From NCBI GenBank assembly GCA_026874595.1, contig CM049322.1, positions 47,341,840-47,405,839 on the forward strand: a stretch of DNA of 64,000 nucleotides, in the 5' to 3' direction. Of this stretch, positions 36,611-48,599 are shown one piece after another; position 1 is the stretch's first letter, and each line of letters begins with the position of its first letter. The stretch is from Sipunculus nudus (taxonomy: Eukaryota; Annelida; Sipuncula; Golfingiida; Sipunculidae). A program made the translations under genes and the position numbers. The notes beneath the pieces were generated by a model. It saw nothing but the letters and a program-made list of their open reading frames with translations, had not been told where the DNA came from and made no database searches.

Positions 36611-36860
36611 AGCAGTTTGCATCCAAAACCTCCTGCTATCTCATCTGTAATTCCTGAGCCTCTTAACTAGGACATCCAAACTTATAAAAGGAAAATTAGC
36701 ATTACCTATATGTAGTTTACAGTCATGGTCACCCATCTTCAATGCAAAGGGGAGTAAAATCAGGTAATTTCATGTGTTTGGACTTTGAGACATGGATTTT
36801 AGAATACACAGGAGTCTATATATTAGTGACCATGTGTACTGCCATGTATGGTGTACTTAC

Positions 36861-36964
36861 AACAGTCTCCCACCGGAAAATGTTGGCATAAAAACAAATC
36901 CATTCTTGAGTGACATACAGTCTCCCTTGGACTAATATATCCTTCTGTAAGGCGCAGGAATAAT
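36861..36964 (-). CDS. GRAMD1: GRAMD1 exon 5: core of GRAM domain
   Basis: A 104-nt exon (acceptor ATTTCAG, donor GTAAGT) coding DYSCALQKDILVQGRLYVTQ then EWICFYANIFRWETV, the central beta-strands of the GRAM domain, among the best conserved parts of GRAMD1 proteins. Entry phase completes the D codon with exon 4's last base; exit is phase 0. Skipping this exon alone would shift the frame; skipping exons 4 and 5 together removes 189 nt and keeps it. Confidence 0.95.
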
Positions 36965-37081
36965 CTGAAATAGAGAGATTATAGTGATCAGTATAATTAT
37001 AGTTATATTATAGGAATATGAAAGTGTGTACTGATAACATTTACTGGATACATTATACTGATAACAATTACTAAATATAAG

Positions 37082-37214
37082 TACAGTGGATCCTGTCTGG
37101 AAGACCATTTGTCTATTAACATCATCATCAGATTACCTAAAACTATCCACTTTTGAATTAAGAGCACTTTAGTCCTGTCCCATGGGTGGTCTCTAAACAC
37201 AGGTTTCACTGTAA
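37082..37214. mobile_element. Pogo-like MITE, 133 bp
   Basis: TACAGTGGATCCTGTCT at the left and ACAGGTTTCACTGTAA at the right are inverted repeats of the CAGTGRAWCCTGT type, bordered by TA. It lies 118 bp upstream of exon 5's acceptor. Confidence 0.7.
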
Positions 37215-37407
37215 TCAGCACTTGGGCTGTAATGATGTACTGATTCAATCAATGAAAACCAGCGATAAATCAATAACTGAATCTCGAATGATATAATTAA
37301 TTTAAATTACTGCATTTAGAGTCATTTTCATCATCTTAAGTCTCTAGCCTATAACTTGGCTAATACTGATCTGATAGTGACATGAAAAATAAAATTAATT
37401 TAAATTC

Positions 37408-37868
37408 TTAAAGGTGCCCATTCATGTACCTTTTAAAAAAGAATTTATGTGATTTCTGGCTTCCTCTGAGTATATATTACTAATCTAAGGGTAATTCTTG
37501 TTATGAAAAGTCCTTCTGTGAAACATGTATGAACTTGTTTATCAACATGTTTATAAATACAGCTATGTTGACAAACAGGTAAAAAAAAATGTAACCTAAG
37601 GTGGTAGGATACATATATGCAGAGGTAGAAAATTCTCTTGTTGCAAAGTCCCGTTTCCAAAGCTCTGGCTTATCGGACTTGCCACCAGATGCCCTTGTTG
37701 AATTTTTGTTTATTCTGGTGGGCCACCACATATTATAAACAGATTGATATAAACAAAACAAGCAGCCTGTGTGCAGTGATATCCATATTTTTCGGCCTAT
37801 TTTTATAAAACCTCCCAAGGGATTACCTTTAGTTTATGAAGGTCAGATCAGTGATCAGGACCCTTTAA
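37408..37868 (-). mobile_element. TTAA-flanked MITE (piggyBac-like), copy 2, inverted
   Basis: Reverse complement of 35158-35614 along its whole length (461 bp), with TTAA at 37408-37411 and 37865-37868. It lies 123 bp from the exon 4 donor. Together with copy 1 it forms an inverted pair around exon 5. Confidence 0.82.
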
Positions 37869-37991
37869 CAAATAGATAAACACATTTATAATTTTCCTTG
37901 AAAGTTTTTTTTCTCATGGTTTTGATTTCTTCCAACAGAAGTCAAAGCTGGTGGCTCTTCAGATGTACAACATTATCTAGATCTCACTCAC

Positions 37992-38076
37992 CAACAATAA
38001 GTCTCTCGTCATTAGGAATTTCTTTAAACAACTTCTTGAAGTCTTCACTTCTAGACTTGTAATTTGGGCTCAAAAC
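37992..38076 (-). CDS. GRAMD1: GRAMD1 exon 4: start of GRAM domain
   Basis: An 85-nt exon (acceptor TTTTCAG, donor GTGAGT) coding VLSPNYKSRSEDFKKLFKEI followed by PNDERLIV. The pattern SPxYKxRxEDFxKLFKxxPxxERLIV is characteristic of the N-terminal edge of the GRAMD1 GRAM domain. It starts in phase 0 and leaves one nucleotide. A TTAA-flanked MITE ends only 124 nt from its donor side. Confidence 0.93.
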
Positions 38077-38539
38077 CTGAAAATCAAAACGACAGACTCA
38101 AGAGGGTGCCACTAGTGACATGACTTTATCTGTTACACCTCTCCCTAAGCAGCCAATCACAGCTTTCCATTCACTTTTAAATGCGACCTACTATTACTAG
38201 TACCAATGATGATCTATGACTAATATAAATTAAGTAAGAAAACCATTAATTCTCCATTTATACTATGCATGGGGTACTGGGTAAAATATACAGGAGTGAC
38301 TCTTATTATCAGAAACAGATATGCACTACAGTACAACAAGCAGTATTAAAATGTTTCAGGAGTAAATGTTAACAATAGGTTGTATTTTTTTTTTTCAGGT
38401 GTAAAGTTTGAAGGGAAGGGAGTTACTTATGAAATCTGTGTGACTTCTGTTGGTGGCTTGCTCCAGCTAAGTTCCTCATAATACCGGTATCCTAGAATCC
38501 ATTTTTTCTTTTGGGCTTTCATCTCAGAAATCTTGCTTT

Positions 38540-39250
38540 TTAAAGCTAGCATTGCATATGTGTATGCAGCACATATGCAGAAGCGGATCCAGGGGGGGTC
38601 CAGGGGGTCGAACCCCCCTTTTTCACCCGAAGCAACCTTTTTTAAGGGGTTTTAGACGTAATTTTGCGGCCTGGACCCCCCCTTTTCCAGACCTGATGAC
38701 CTTTTTTTAAGGAATTTCATTAGTCCTCCTGGGTTGGACCCTCCCTTTTCCTAAATCCTGGATCCGGTCCTGATATGTGTATGTGGCACTTGTGCATTTG
38801 ATGCCAGAAAACGGATGCTTGTGAATCCATTCATGCATATGCGTTACATAAATGCAGCAAACCTAGGGATAAAGTAAGGAGGAGAGGAATCATCTGTCTG
38901 AGCAATACCATAGCAACAATGTCACAGTGTGGAATTTCCTGTCCATTACTGTGGGTACATGAGTTTTCAATCGCACCAGTGAGTGATTAAAACATGCTGA
39001 GGGAGAGGTGTACTGTAAATGCACTTTTTATTGCCACAGGGTGCGGCTATAAATAGACGTGTGGTCATAAAAAACAGGATTACTGTAATTTTGTATATGC
39101 ATACATTATATATATATATATATATATATATGGAAATATATATGGAATCATTCTAAGAGTATAAAATGTGTCCAAATCCTAGCTGAAAACACACATATTG
39201 GCATACATACTGCACATGCATACACAGAGTTAATATTAATTTTAGTTAAT
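38540..39250 (+). repeat. Dispersed TATGCATA-rich repeat, copy 2, with nested MITE and (TA)n
   Basis: Second copy of the 27000-27500 family, split by the MITE at 38581-38775. It includes a (TA) run at 39108-39130 in the position where copy 1 has only a short TATATA. Confidence 0.6.
38581..38775. mobile_element. GGATCCAGG-type MITE
   Basis: Left AAGCGGATCCAGGGGGGGTC, right AAATCCTGGATCCGGTCCTG: inverted CGGATCCAGG ends. Internal C-rich stretches (AACCCCCCTTTTT, GACCCCCCCTTTTCC) recur. About 195 bp. A diverged copy lies at 40668-40860. Confidence 0.75.
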
Positions 39251-39744
39251 TAACTATGACACTGTGTCCTAAACCATAGTTCTGCTCACATAAATACACA
39301 TAATTAAATTATAAAACATAACACATAACACTGCAATTTAACTCTTAAACTTCCTCATCTCTTGGCACAACAATGAAACCATTGAGTTTGATGTGAAATG
39401 AAAGCTTTTGTATAATAATGTTTCCTTCATGACATCTTGAGGAAATAATGAGATTTTAAATGTCTGTGTCTGCAGGACCTGCATTTTGTAAGCAAATTAA
39501 CCTCCAAATGATGACAGACCTTTCACTTTTTTAAGTGGTGTGCAAAATCAGGCCTGCCAATGGTAAATGAAAGGGGGAAAAAAAAGCAGTGCTCTGAAAA
39601 AAAGAGTAGACTTCTTTGAAATAAATAGTAATAAACAAAAAAGTCAAATTAGCATCAATTCCCCTTTTTCTATCAGAGACTGAATAAAGATGTGTTTCCT
39701 ATAACAAATGATTACGAATATATATCAACACATTTATATATATA

Positions 39745-39869
39745 TATATATTAACAAAACAAGCAGCCAGTGTGCGATGGTATCCACAATGTCTGGCTTA
39801 TTTTTTATAAAAGTTCCAAGGGATTACCTTTAGTTTATAAAGGTCAGATAGGTGATTGGGCCCCTTTAA
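39745..39869 (-). mobile_element. TTAA MITE, truncated copy 3
   Basis: AACAAAACAAGCAGCCAGTG... to GGTGATTGGGCCCCTTTAA matches the right third of copy 2, in the same orientation. A (TA)n run replaces the rest. Terminal TTAA at 39866-39869. Confidence 0.78.
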
Positions 39870-40359
39870 TAATCAATCATTGGTCATTTGTTATCTTTCA
39901 ATCATCTAACATGATTTTACAACCAATTTACTACCACTATAGTTTACCATACACAGTTATTTCATCTCACTTCATGAAAACAAAGTATCAAAATCAGGGC
40001 TTACATATTTACAGCTAAAGAACTGAAATTAGTATTTATTGCATGATTCAATATTTACAGATTAATGGCCTCTTGATTAAAACGTTTTTGTATCAAATGA
40101 AGGTGTACCAGTTTGAAAGTGTACATTTTAAAATAAAGGTCCCTGCCATAGATTTAAAAAATTCTACAAATACCTTTATGTGTGACAAAATTCAAAAGTC
40201 ACAGAAACACAATAATTTTTAAGGGATTTTCCAAACAGTGAACAAGGCATTATTTTCTTGTCAAGAATTTTTTTAGTTTTAGAGATGACAGAGTTAAATA
40301 GATTTCTATATTTCATAATTAAACAATCACTGTGCCTCAATTTTAAGAAATTCTAGTCT

Positions 40360-40650
40360 AATGGCAGCTAATGGAAATGGTGTCTCATGCAGAACTATGC
40401 CTTTCTCCTGGTAACCCATGGTTACAGTGTCTCATGCCCAACAATGCCTGTCGCTTGGTAACCAATGGTGCTATATATTTCATGCTGCAAAATGCCAGTC
40501 TTTGACAGTCCTTGGCAGTCTCTCAAGCTCTTTGATGCCAATCTCCTGGCAACCCATTGTGAGGATGCAAAATGCTCACTGTCTGCCTTTTATCAACCTA
40601 TGGTGACAGTGTCTCAACGTCAATGTTTCTTTTCTCATGGTCACCCATAA
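40360..40650 (+). repeat. Degenerate ~65-bp tandem repeat
   Basis: Units of the form CAATGCC...(C/T)CTGGTAACCCATGGTTACAGTGTCTCA recur four to five times, diverged. Confidence 0.65.
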
Positions 40651-40667
40651 TGCCAATGTTAATAAGG

Positions 40668-40860
40668 CATTTTTTGTGCCTAAAACCCAGAATGCCATTG
40701 AGAGGGGTCCACTGAGGGTTCTGAACCCCCTTTTTTTCAGCTGCCACAACCTTTCAATAAGGCTCCAGACCACTCATTCTCGACCCCTCTTTTTATCATT
40801 AGTCCTCCTGGACTTTTATCATTAGTTCTCCTTTTCTTAAATCCTGGAGATGGCCCTGTA
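40668..40860. mobile_element. Diverged copy of the 38581 MITE
   Basis: GAGAGGGGTCCACTGAGGG...GAACCCCCTTTTTTTCAG and the end CTTAAATCCTGGAGATGGCC follow the 38581-38775 order. The left terminus is decayed. Confidence 0.6.
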
Positions 40861-40886
40861 ATCTATGGGGATAGTATTACGTAACT

Positions 40887-41560
40887 AGAATACGGGTAGT
40901 CGACAAGCGACTACATGTATCTGCCAAAATCAGAGAAGGACGGGTGAAGTGAGGCATGGATTGAGTGGCAAGGGGAAATAGAGTTACATGTGTTACATAT
41001 TAGAATGGATCTCTGCCACATAAACATGATTGTAGGTGGCGCCATCTGTTATTTGAACAAGGAACTCTCCAAGAAGTATACGCATGCCAAATTTCAGTTA
41101 TTTTAACCAAAGGCAGACAAACAGATGGACGCAGTGCGAAAATGGCTGCAGGTGGCACCACCATTTTTGTATATGTTATAAAGCTATCTAAGGGCTATAT
41201 TTGTGTAAATTTTTTTTCCTGATTGGTCGAACGGTTCCTGAGATATGAGCTTGGATGTCTGCAGCGTGAACGTGAAGGTAGGTGGCGCCACCTGTCATAA
41301 AATCAAGAAAGCTATCTATGATGTATATGCATGCAGAATTTCAGGTGAATTAGTCAAACCACTGCAGAGATATGAGTGATTTTAACCCAAGGCAGATGAA
41401 CAGATGGACACTGTGCAAACATGGTTGCAGGTGGCGCCACCTTTTGTTGTGTATGTTATAAAGCTATCCAAGGGCTACATTTGTGTAAATTTTTTTTCCT
41501 GATCGATCAAACGGTTTTCGAGATATGTGGGTTTATGTGTGGAAACAGACGCACAAAAAA
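40887..41560 (+). mobile_element. Dispersed element with GGTGGCGCCACC palindromes, copy 2
   Basis: Same order as 21960-22725: hairpin TAGTCGACAAGCGACTA (40899), then palindrome variants near 41036, 41152, 41281 and 41430, and the ending GGAAACAGACGCACAAA. The 3' part diverges after that point. Confidence 0.75.
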
Positions 41561-41734
41561 ATCTGTCCAGTAGTCTCAGAGGAGTTCTCCGGAAACAAAC
41601 GCGGCGGCAGCAGCAGCGGAACCGGGCGGATACAATTAATGTTGCCTGTCTGCTGGTCATCCATTATCTACAGCTATACAGTGCTGAATTCTAAAAGATT
41701 TCACTTGGTCACCAGTGGCATTAGGTGCCCTGAA

Positions 41735-41873
41735 TTTTATTAAAGTATATTTGTAAAGAGTGATATTATTCCTTAATATATATATATATATATATATTCA
41801 AGTAAACAGAGTGACATTACTCCTGAATATACTGAATTGTATATTCATAAAGAGTGATATTCTCATATATATA
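41735..41873 (+). repeat. Minisatellite, left part of a split array
   Basis: Units AGAGTGATATTATTCCTTAATATAT.../AGAGTGACATTACTCCTGAATATA..., about 60 bp apart. The same array resumes at 43755 after the transposon. Confidence 0.8.
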
Positions 41874-42142
41874 TACCGTAATGTCTACTTGAATTCGTAC
41901 AGGAAAAAATAATTATTTTTCTCAGTGTGTGAATTATTATATGTAAAATATGAAAAATTAGAAAATTGCAGGAGAGAAGATCGTTTGACACCTGAGAACC
42001 AGCGATGGGCGAAAATAGATGATGTACGGCAACTCCCATGTTAATTATTATTTAACACTTGTTCGGGAATATATGTGAGCGCTGCTGGTGACGAAAAAGA
42101 TATCCAGTTTATCCCGTAACTGGCATTTTATAAACCGGTGTT

Positions 42143-42173
<31 letters not shown>

Positions 42174-43706
42174 CGTATAATATACTGGTTTTTAGCCGCG
42201 CCGGTCGGGGGTAACCGGGACAGCCTGTACTGCCGGCCGTAACAAACTTAACATTCGTAACCCACAGACCGGCACAAAAGATCAAAAAGATCGTCAAAAA
42301 TCCAGCTACCGGCAATAGAACTTAAGTAATTCATTACCCCAACCTGTTAAATTTGTACCTCATTAGTATGTTAACAAATTTATTTGATCACGGCTGTGGT
42401 GCAAACAAAATTGACAGGAGTCAATGATCACCTTAATATTACACACCAAATAAATTATTGGTAAACAAACAAGCAACGAAGTGTTTCACAGTTTGGACAT
42501 GAAAGGAAAACATCATTAGCCAGTCTCTCACGGCCTACAGCGGTGCGTAGCATCTTTAGTGGTAAGAAAATGGGCTATTGTTTTGTAATACTTCATGGCA
42601 ACATTTAATTCATTTACAAACATTATTTGTATGGATTGCAGAATACGCCCTAATAAAATGGTAATGGTGACTTTCTTAGGGAGGTATTGAAATTATTCGG
42701 GGTGCCACCTGGCGGCAAGTGAACTTATTACAGCCGTGAATATGTAATCTTAGCAGATTTATTTATATATTTCAATAAATAGTTTATTTTACCCGTTTGG
42801 TAATTTCAGTGGAAAGTAATAAATGAAAAAAAAATATGTGTTTATCATATTTTTAAACTGGGACGGGGGAGTAACATAAAAGGGGGAAAAAATTGATGGG
42901 TTTGAACCAGGGGCTCATAATTCACACTAAAGCAGTTCATGCGCCTTTAACCAAATGGCCACAGTAACCAACGAATTACGCGGAAGTTTTTATTTGGGAG
43001 ATTCTAATAAGATTTATACAGCGGGAAAAAAATTATTTCACGGCCGGGATTTATCAAATTAAAAACCCTTGAAGACAGCGGTATATCCTTTGTAGCTGCG
43101 GTTCAAAGCACTCTGACGATCTCCATTTTACCTTTGATGTCTTGTAGCACCAGGTCATGCCTGTGATCAGTGGTCCGTGTGAGGTTTGTCCCAAGTGGAT
43201 TACTAGTATATGATCATCAGCTAATGTGATTTTTGTCCCACTTACAAATCCTTCTTATTATATTATTAAGTAAACAAAATATTATCGAATAAGACACATT
43301 TTTTACCTCGAGTTCTATTGTTCAAATCACATTCATGCTGTAACAAATCTGAAGCACAGATGGCCCATCGGTATCAGTTAAGCGACAGTTTTTCCTATTT
43401 ACATACATGAAGTCGCAAATCTGATAAAATTGTTCCGATAAATTATCATGTTACTTCCTCACATTAAGACATAAAGATGTGTTGTTATCAGGTGAACAGC
43501 GTAGACATTTGATTCTTCTCCGCATGCCAAGCCGTTTAATCATAGCTACAATTACTATTCATACGGACCGCCGGTGGTCACCGGCAATAGCTAATATCGG
43601 CACAGTATGTTGGTGTACGAATTCATATATGTAATATAGAAAAATATGATTCAGGAAATTTATAGTGTGCGAACTAATGAAGGATACGAACTGATGTAGA
43701 CATTAC

Positions 43707-43710
<4 letters not shown>
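41874..43710. mobile_element. TIR DNA transposon, TACCGTAATGTCTAC ends
   Basis: Left TACCGTAATGTCTACTTGAA and right, complemented, TACCGTAATGTCTACATCAG, both followed by a TTCGTA motif and a GTGTG(C/T)GAA-type block. TA flanks both sides. 1.84 kb, non-coding in this copy, with a GC-rich interior (42190-42300). The TACCGTAA start resembles 29525-30902, suggesting related transposases. Confidence 0.75.
42895..42968 (-). mobile_element. tRNA-like sequence, probable SINE head or tRNA pseudogene
   Basis: The minus strand has an A-box-like GTGGCCATTTGGTTAAAGGCG region and a B-box CTGGTTCAAACCC about 45 nt later, the spacing of a class II (Ser/Leu-type) tRNA. It lies inside the 41874-43710 transposon. 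No acceptor-stem pairing was seen, so it is not called a functional tRNA gene. Confidence 0.45.

Positions 43711-43756
<46 letters not shown>
43711..43756. repeat. (TA)n microsatellite
   Basis: About 23 TA units, directly at the right border of the transposon. Confidence 0.97.
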
Positions 43757-43759
<3 letters not shown>

Positions 43760-44100
43760 CTGAATACAGAGCGATGTTATTCCTGAAAATATTTAGGTAC
43801 TGGTATATTAATATATTAAAAAAGAGTGACATTATTCCTTAAGATATATATAATTATATTTATAAGAACATATTTAAGTAGTATATTAATATAGAATGAC
43901 ATTATTCCAGAATGTATAAATAAAAGTATTAAAAGTGACATTATTTCTGAATATATTTAAATATCAGTATAAAAAGTGGCACTATTATTGAATATATACA
44001 AGTATATTAATATAATGAATTTATTCTTGAATATTTACAAGTATATTAATACAGTAGCTTTATTCCTGAATATTCTTAAGTATATAAATCAATAGTGAAT
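43757..44100 (+). repeat. Minisatellite, right part of a split array
   Basis: Five to six units of AGTGACATTATTCCTGAATATAT..AAGTATATTAATAT, diverging to the right. Same family as 41735-41873. Confidence 0.85.
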
Positions 44101-46149
44101 CAATTGTTTTTTTTTTTCATTTAGATAAAGTTTATACTTACAGAAAATAACTTAAACATTATCATACCATCAACACCTGAGGTAAAATGACATTAAAACT
44201 GAGACCAAGGACAGCGTAGTCGCTTAGCAAATCATCCTGGTAGTGTGTATTTTCCGAAGCGATCCCCAGTCCATTCCCTCATAATCTTCCCTGATACATA
44301 TCATATGAAGCCTGTAACAATCTAACAACATCACCCTGGCCCATATAACCAACCTCCCTGGCTTATGTTACAGCCAAATGACCTCCATGCTAGTTAAATG
44401 ACTCCGCCCTACTGGATAAAATCCAGATTACCGGTAATGTCTTTATGTTATTTAAGCTGGTTAAACTATAACAATTAACATCAAGAGCTGTGATGATGGA
44501 CGCCAAGGGAGCCCGCATCCTAAACCATTATCAAGTCAATTCTAACAACAGTGGTTTTAAGCTTTTATGGTTTTGTCTCTACCAGTTGCTAGGGTTATCA
44601 ATTTCATGTTTAATTTTAACATTTAAACTCCATAAATTCATATCTCAGGTAAAACTGCAAGCTTTCAGCAAGGCTGGACTAACAACTAAGCAAGAAACAA
44701 ATAATACCTGAGATATAATAACAAATCTGAAATAATATAATAAATTAAAAGTATTTTTTTATTATTAAATTTTATATTACTGTTATGAAATATTTCTATT
44801 TTTTTTTAAATTCTGGGTTTATATGTTTGTACAGGCAGACCATTGGTCCTTTTAACCTGTATTTAATTGTTTTTAAATGCCTGTTGGGCTCTAAAATTTG
44901 TGAAATTTGTTAATCAGGAAATAAATGAAAATCAGACATGCCATCTATTATTTTGAATCTAAGGTATTTCTAAATATATGAAAATCTGAAGATAGTAAGG
45001 TTTTGTATTACATTTTCCAATTTTCACTAACCCCACGAAGCCAAAATCATTTTTTTTTATTGCTGCATAAAATGTAGGAATACTGTTTTCACAGGTGTGT
45101 GTGTGTTTGTGTGTGTTTATGCAACATATAACCAGTAGGGGCTCAGGATTTCATCAAAACATATCCTGATTACTGGTACATGGGAATTATCAACTCTTAG
45201 TAAAAGATTATTAAGATAAGCCACAAAAGTTACTTTCAATATTAAGACAGCTCTGTCTGACACCTTCCCACTAGAGGGCAGCACTGTTCCTACCTCAATG
45301 CAAATTGTGCAATTTGCGGACATAAAACCACAAAACCTAATGAAGGATAAAATATTTACATATATTTATATATGTATATATATATATTAAATACATGGTG
45401 AATGGCACAAAACCTGAAACATATCTAGGTTGTAACAAAACATATGACATACCATTTTAAACACTGAAGGAGTTTAACTTGGACTACATATCACACCAAT
45501 GAACATGACATATTTCAGGCTGTGCAAGCAATCCCAAACTGCTATCATCATAACATTCACTAATCTAGTATTAAACTAGTTAAAGCACATGCGGTTTCAT
45601 GAATGCAACATGTTTGTTTACTAATCCATGTGAGTGTTGTTAAAACATATAAAATACGACCCATATATGAGACAGGTATATTAAAGAGAATTCCATGCTG
45701 GTATAAGAAACTGGTTCTAAATATTATGATATTTAAAATTTTGAAAAGTAAATGGTACTCTAAACTCTTTCATATTTTAATACAATAGAATATATGTCTT
45801 CACAAGTCTATTATGAGTAACATATATCTAGGTATGTATTATTCTTTAAAGACTGGCTATAAATTATCATCTGGATTCAAACTATACTGAAAATAAATCT
45901 GAAATTTACTTTTTTTTGCTGAATTACATGATCAGTTAAGTAGCATATTATGACAGGACCATATTAATGCACAAAAATGTGAGATCCAAGATATCCTAAG
46001 AGATTTACTGTTGAATTGTCTGTGTGTCCTAAGTGCTGAAGCAGGCAGCCTGACCTGATACTGACAATCAGTGGCTACAATCACATACATGTCCAGTGCC
46101 TCCTCTACAAACAATTCACTACAACTTAAATCATTGCACCAGCTGTCTA
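44101..46149. other. Intron 3, no recognised feature
   Basis: AT-rich; a short (GT) tract at 45096-45115 only. Confidence 0.55.
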
Positions 46150-46490
46150 TCTAGACAGGTCACATGACCACAGATTGTGTCTCTAATTGGCGGAATCTGA
46201 TACTGAGTAGAACATATGATAACAGATCCTGTCTGTCATTGGTAGATTGATTTCTTAGCAGATCACATGACCACAGATCTGTTCTGTCATTAGTGGATCT
46301 GCTTCTCAACTGATCACGTGACCACAGATCTGTTCAGTCATTGGTGCAGATCAGGTAACCACAGATCTATTCTGTCATTTGTGCAGATCAGGTGACCACA
46401 GATCAATTCTGCCATCGGTGAATATTTTTTTCTGAGTAGATCACATGACTGCAAATCCTGTCTATGACTGGTGGGTCTGCATCCTACAGG
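46150..46490 (+). repeat. ~60-bp tandem repeat, CACATGACCACAGATC units
   Basis: Six units of CAGATCACATGACCACAGATC + TGTTCTGTCATTGGTG, separated by variable spacers. One unit has CACGTGACC at 46315. Confidence 0.85.
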
Positions 46491-48039
46491 TAATAAATCT
46501 ACATCCACTAGCACCGTCATTGATTGACACATCACCCAGCCACCCAGAATCAAAGTATGTTATTTTGTGACATATAAAAAAGATTAATTTCCCAGAACTG
46601 TGGATATGGTACTTACAGAACGGCCCTTCCATGCAGGCCGTGTTAAACTGTTGGGAACCTGTGGAGGATTGCAGAACATAAACTGTACCAGTGAGAGATA
46701 AACTTTTGTACAAAATCATAATGCAGAATTAGGCAGCAACACAAATTATAAACAAAATCAGAACTTCATGTCTAATATGACAGTTGGTCGAGTCATACAT
46801 GATCAAAATGACAACCAAACTTCCCAATGACAAACCAAACTGACACAACTAGCCTGCTACTCTTAACAAGCAAGTTACCATAACAACCCATATCAAGGTA
46901 CATTGTGTTAGTGCCAACCCCAGCAGATTTAAGTTCTCTGTCAAAGCTGGGATGGATTAATGCAAATTATACGATCATAGGTTAGAATTAGTCAGGTTTA
47001 GACTCTAAAATCATGCGGCCATTTTGTACAAGTCTTATGACATGGGCTGTTTTGGTAAATACTTGCTTTTTTGTATCAATAAAAGATGTTTCAATGGATA
47101 ATGGGATACTTTGAAATAAATATAAAGTATATATTTTTTTTCTGTTGGATGAAGTATAAATTTTACTACATATTCCTGTAATTCATTTTCCTTTCCTTGT
47201 TTCTATAAATGAACACAAGGTGGTTCTGATAAGCAAATGCAGTATTACTGTGAACAGACATTTTCTAAGGTACCCTGAATTACAGAAGAATAAGGGTTTT
47301 TTTTTTTTATTCAAAACTGCTGACAGAGCACAAACAGGTCTTTCTTCAACAGTTGCTGGGCCATTCCTTGAGAGGCTTTAAATTTCACTGTTTTCAGGGA
47401 TTTTGACTTTTTTTAATTTTGACCAAAACAAGACTTTGATAATATATACCGGTAGATTAAAATGCAGACAGACTTTCCTCCCAAAAACAAACAGCAAATC
47501 AGATTTATATGTACAATTTTACAGTGGTACACAATGGTATACACCAAAAGTCATATGCAGTACACACAGCAGTATACATTACACAAGTATACACTCTGGA
47601 AGTATACACTAAAGTATACGATACACTAGTTTTATATCCAGCTTATATGCTGTCTTAGAAGATCATGACTGCTTTATATAACTGATGGCAGTTTTAGCCA
47701 CCTAACATAGTAACCCGGTAAACCCCTTTCTAAATGTGCTAGAATAAACATTTCCCTGCGACTATCAGTACAGGACCTTAAATGATCAGCATTCATTTAG
47801 AGGGTTTTGTTTTTAAAAGAAAATTGAAAAAAAAATAATTAAATGAATCTGAGACCGACATAAAATAAAACAAAACAAAATCAACATAATCACAGTTATG
47901 TTATTATAACAGTGACAGACTGATTATGTGAAAAAAAATTAAAGTAGAAGATGGAAAGAGCAGGAAATAGAGTTTTACATCCCAAGAATTTAGTTCACTA
48001 TCACACTATTTAATATAATAAATAAACACTGATACATAC
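46491..48039. other. Intron 3 proximal part, no recognised element
   Basis: AT-rich. A short GTATACAC-rich patch lies at 47525-47625. Confidence 0.55.
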
Positions 48040-48352
48040 ATTATACCAGTTTGAGGCTTTCTTTTTTTTATCACTGCTGGTGTTTGACCGTGACCTGGAG
48101 CCGATGGATGATGGCGGAGTATAGCGACCTTTGACATCATCACGTGACCCTTTCAGGGCGTTTGAGCTTCGTCCGCTGCCTCCGCTGCTGCGAGTGCTGT
48201 TCTCTGAGAAAACTGGAGGGCTCTCAGGGCTGTAGCCACCAAAGTCTACAGGAGATGCTGCCCTCGGAATGCTCTTACTGCAGACACCGTTGTCTGTGTC
48301 TAACGCAGCCTCAAGCTCACTATTCTCTGAACCAGTTCGACTGTGAGATTTT
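48040..48352 (-). CDS. GRAMD1: GRAMD1 exon 3: Ser-rich region and start of GRAM-domain lead-in
   Basis: A 313-nt exon, acceptor CATTTCAG and donor GTATGT. Rich in Ser, Gly and Arg (SSGGSGRSSNALKGS, SSIGSRSRSNTSSDKKKK), with many candidate basophilic phosphorylation sites. It ends KKKKASNWYN, which lines up with the vertebrate GRAMD1 lead-in to the GRAM domain (KK-x-x-SWYN then V-L-SP). It ends in phase 0, exactly where exon 4 starts with V-L-S-P-N-Y-K. Confidence 0.88.
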
Positions 48353-48599
48353 CTGAAATGTAAGTTATTAAAATGAAAGCATAAGAAGCAAGCAAACAAT
48401 ACAATCAATTTGTACTTTTAAATGCAAGTTTACTTGTACTCAAAATGGGCCAGCTAATTGCAACTATTAGTAGAAACTGCAAATATCAATTTAAACCAAT
48501 GCATTGATAATTTAATTTACTGTAGCATTTCAAGAAGGTATTACAAAAGATGTTTATTTCATGTGAATTTCAGGGAAATTGATGCATTAACAAGAGCAC

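Noticed and set aside
42109-42315. 68-codon minus-strand ORF in the 41874-43710 transposon
   Set aside because: Includes a (TA)n-coded stretch (YIYIYIYTY) and no transposase motif.
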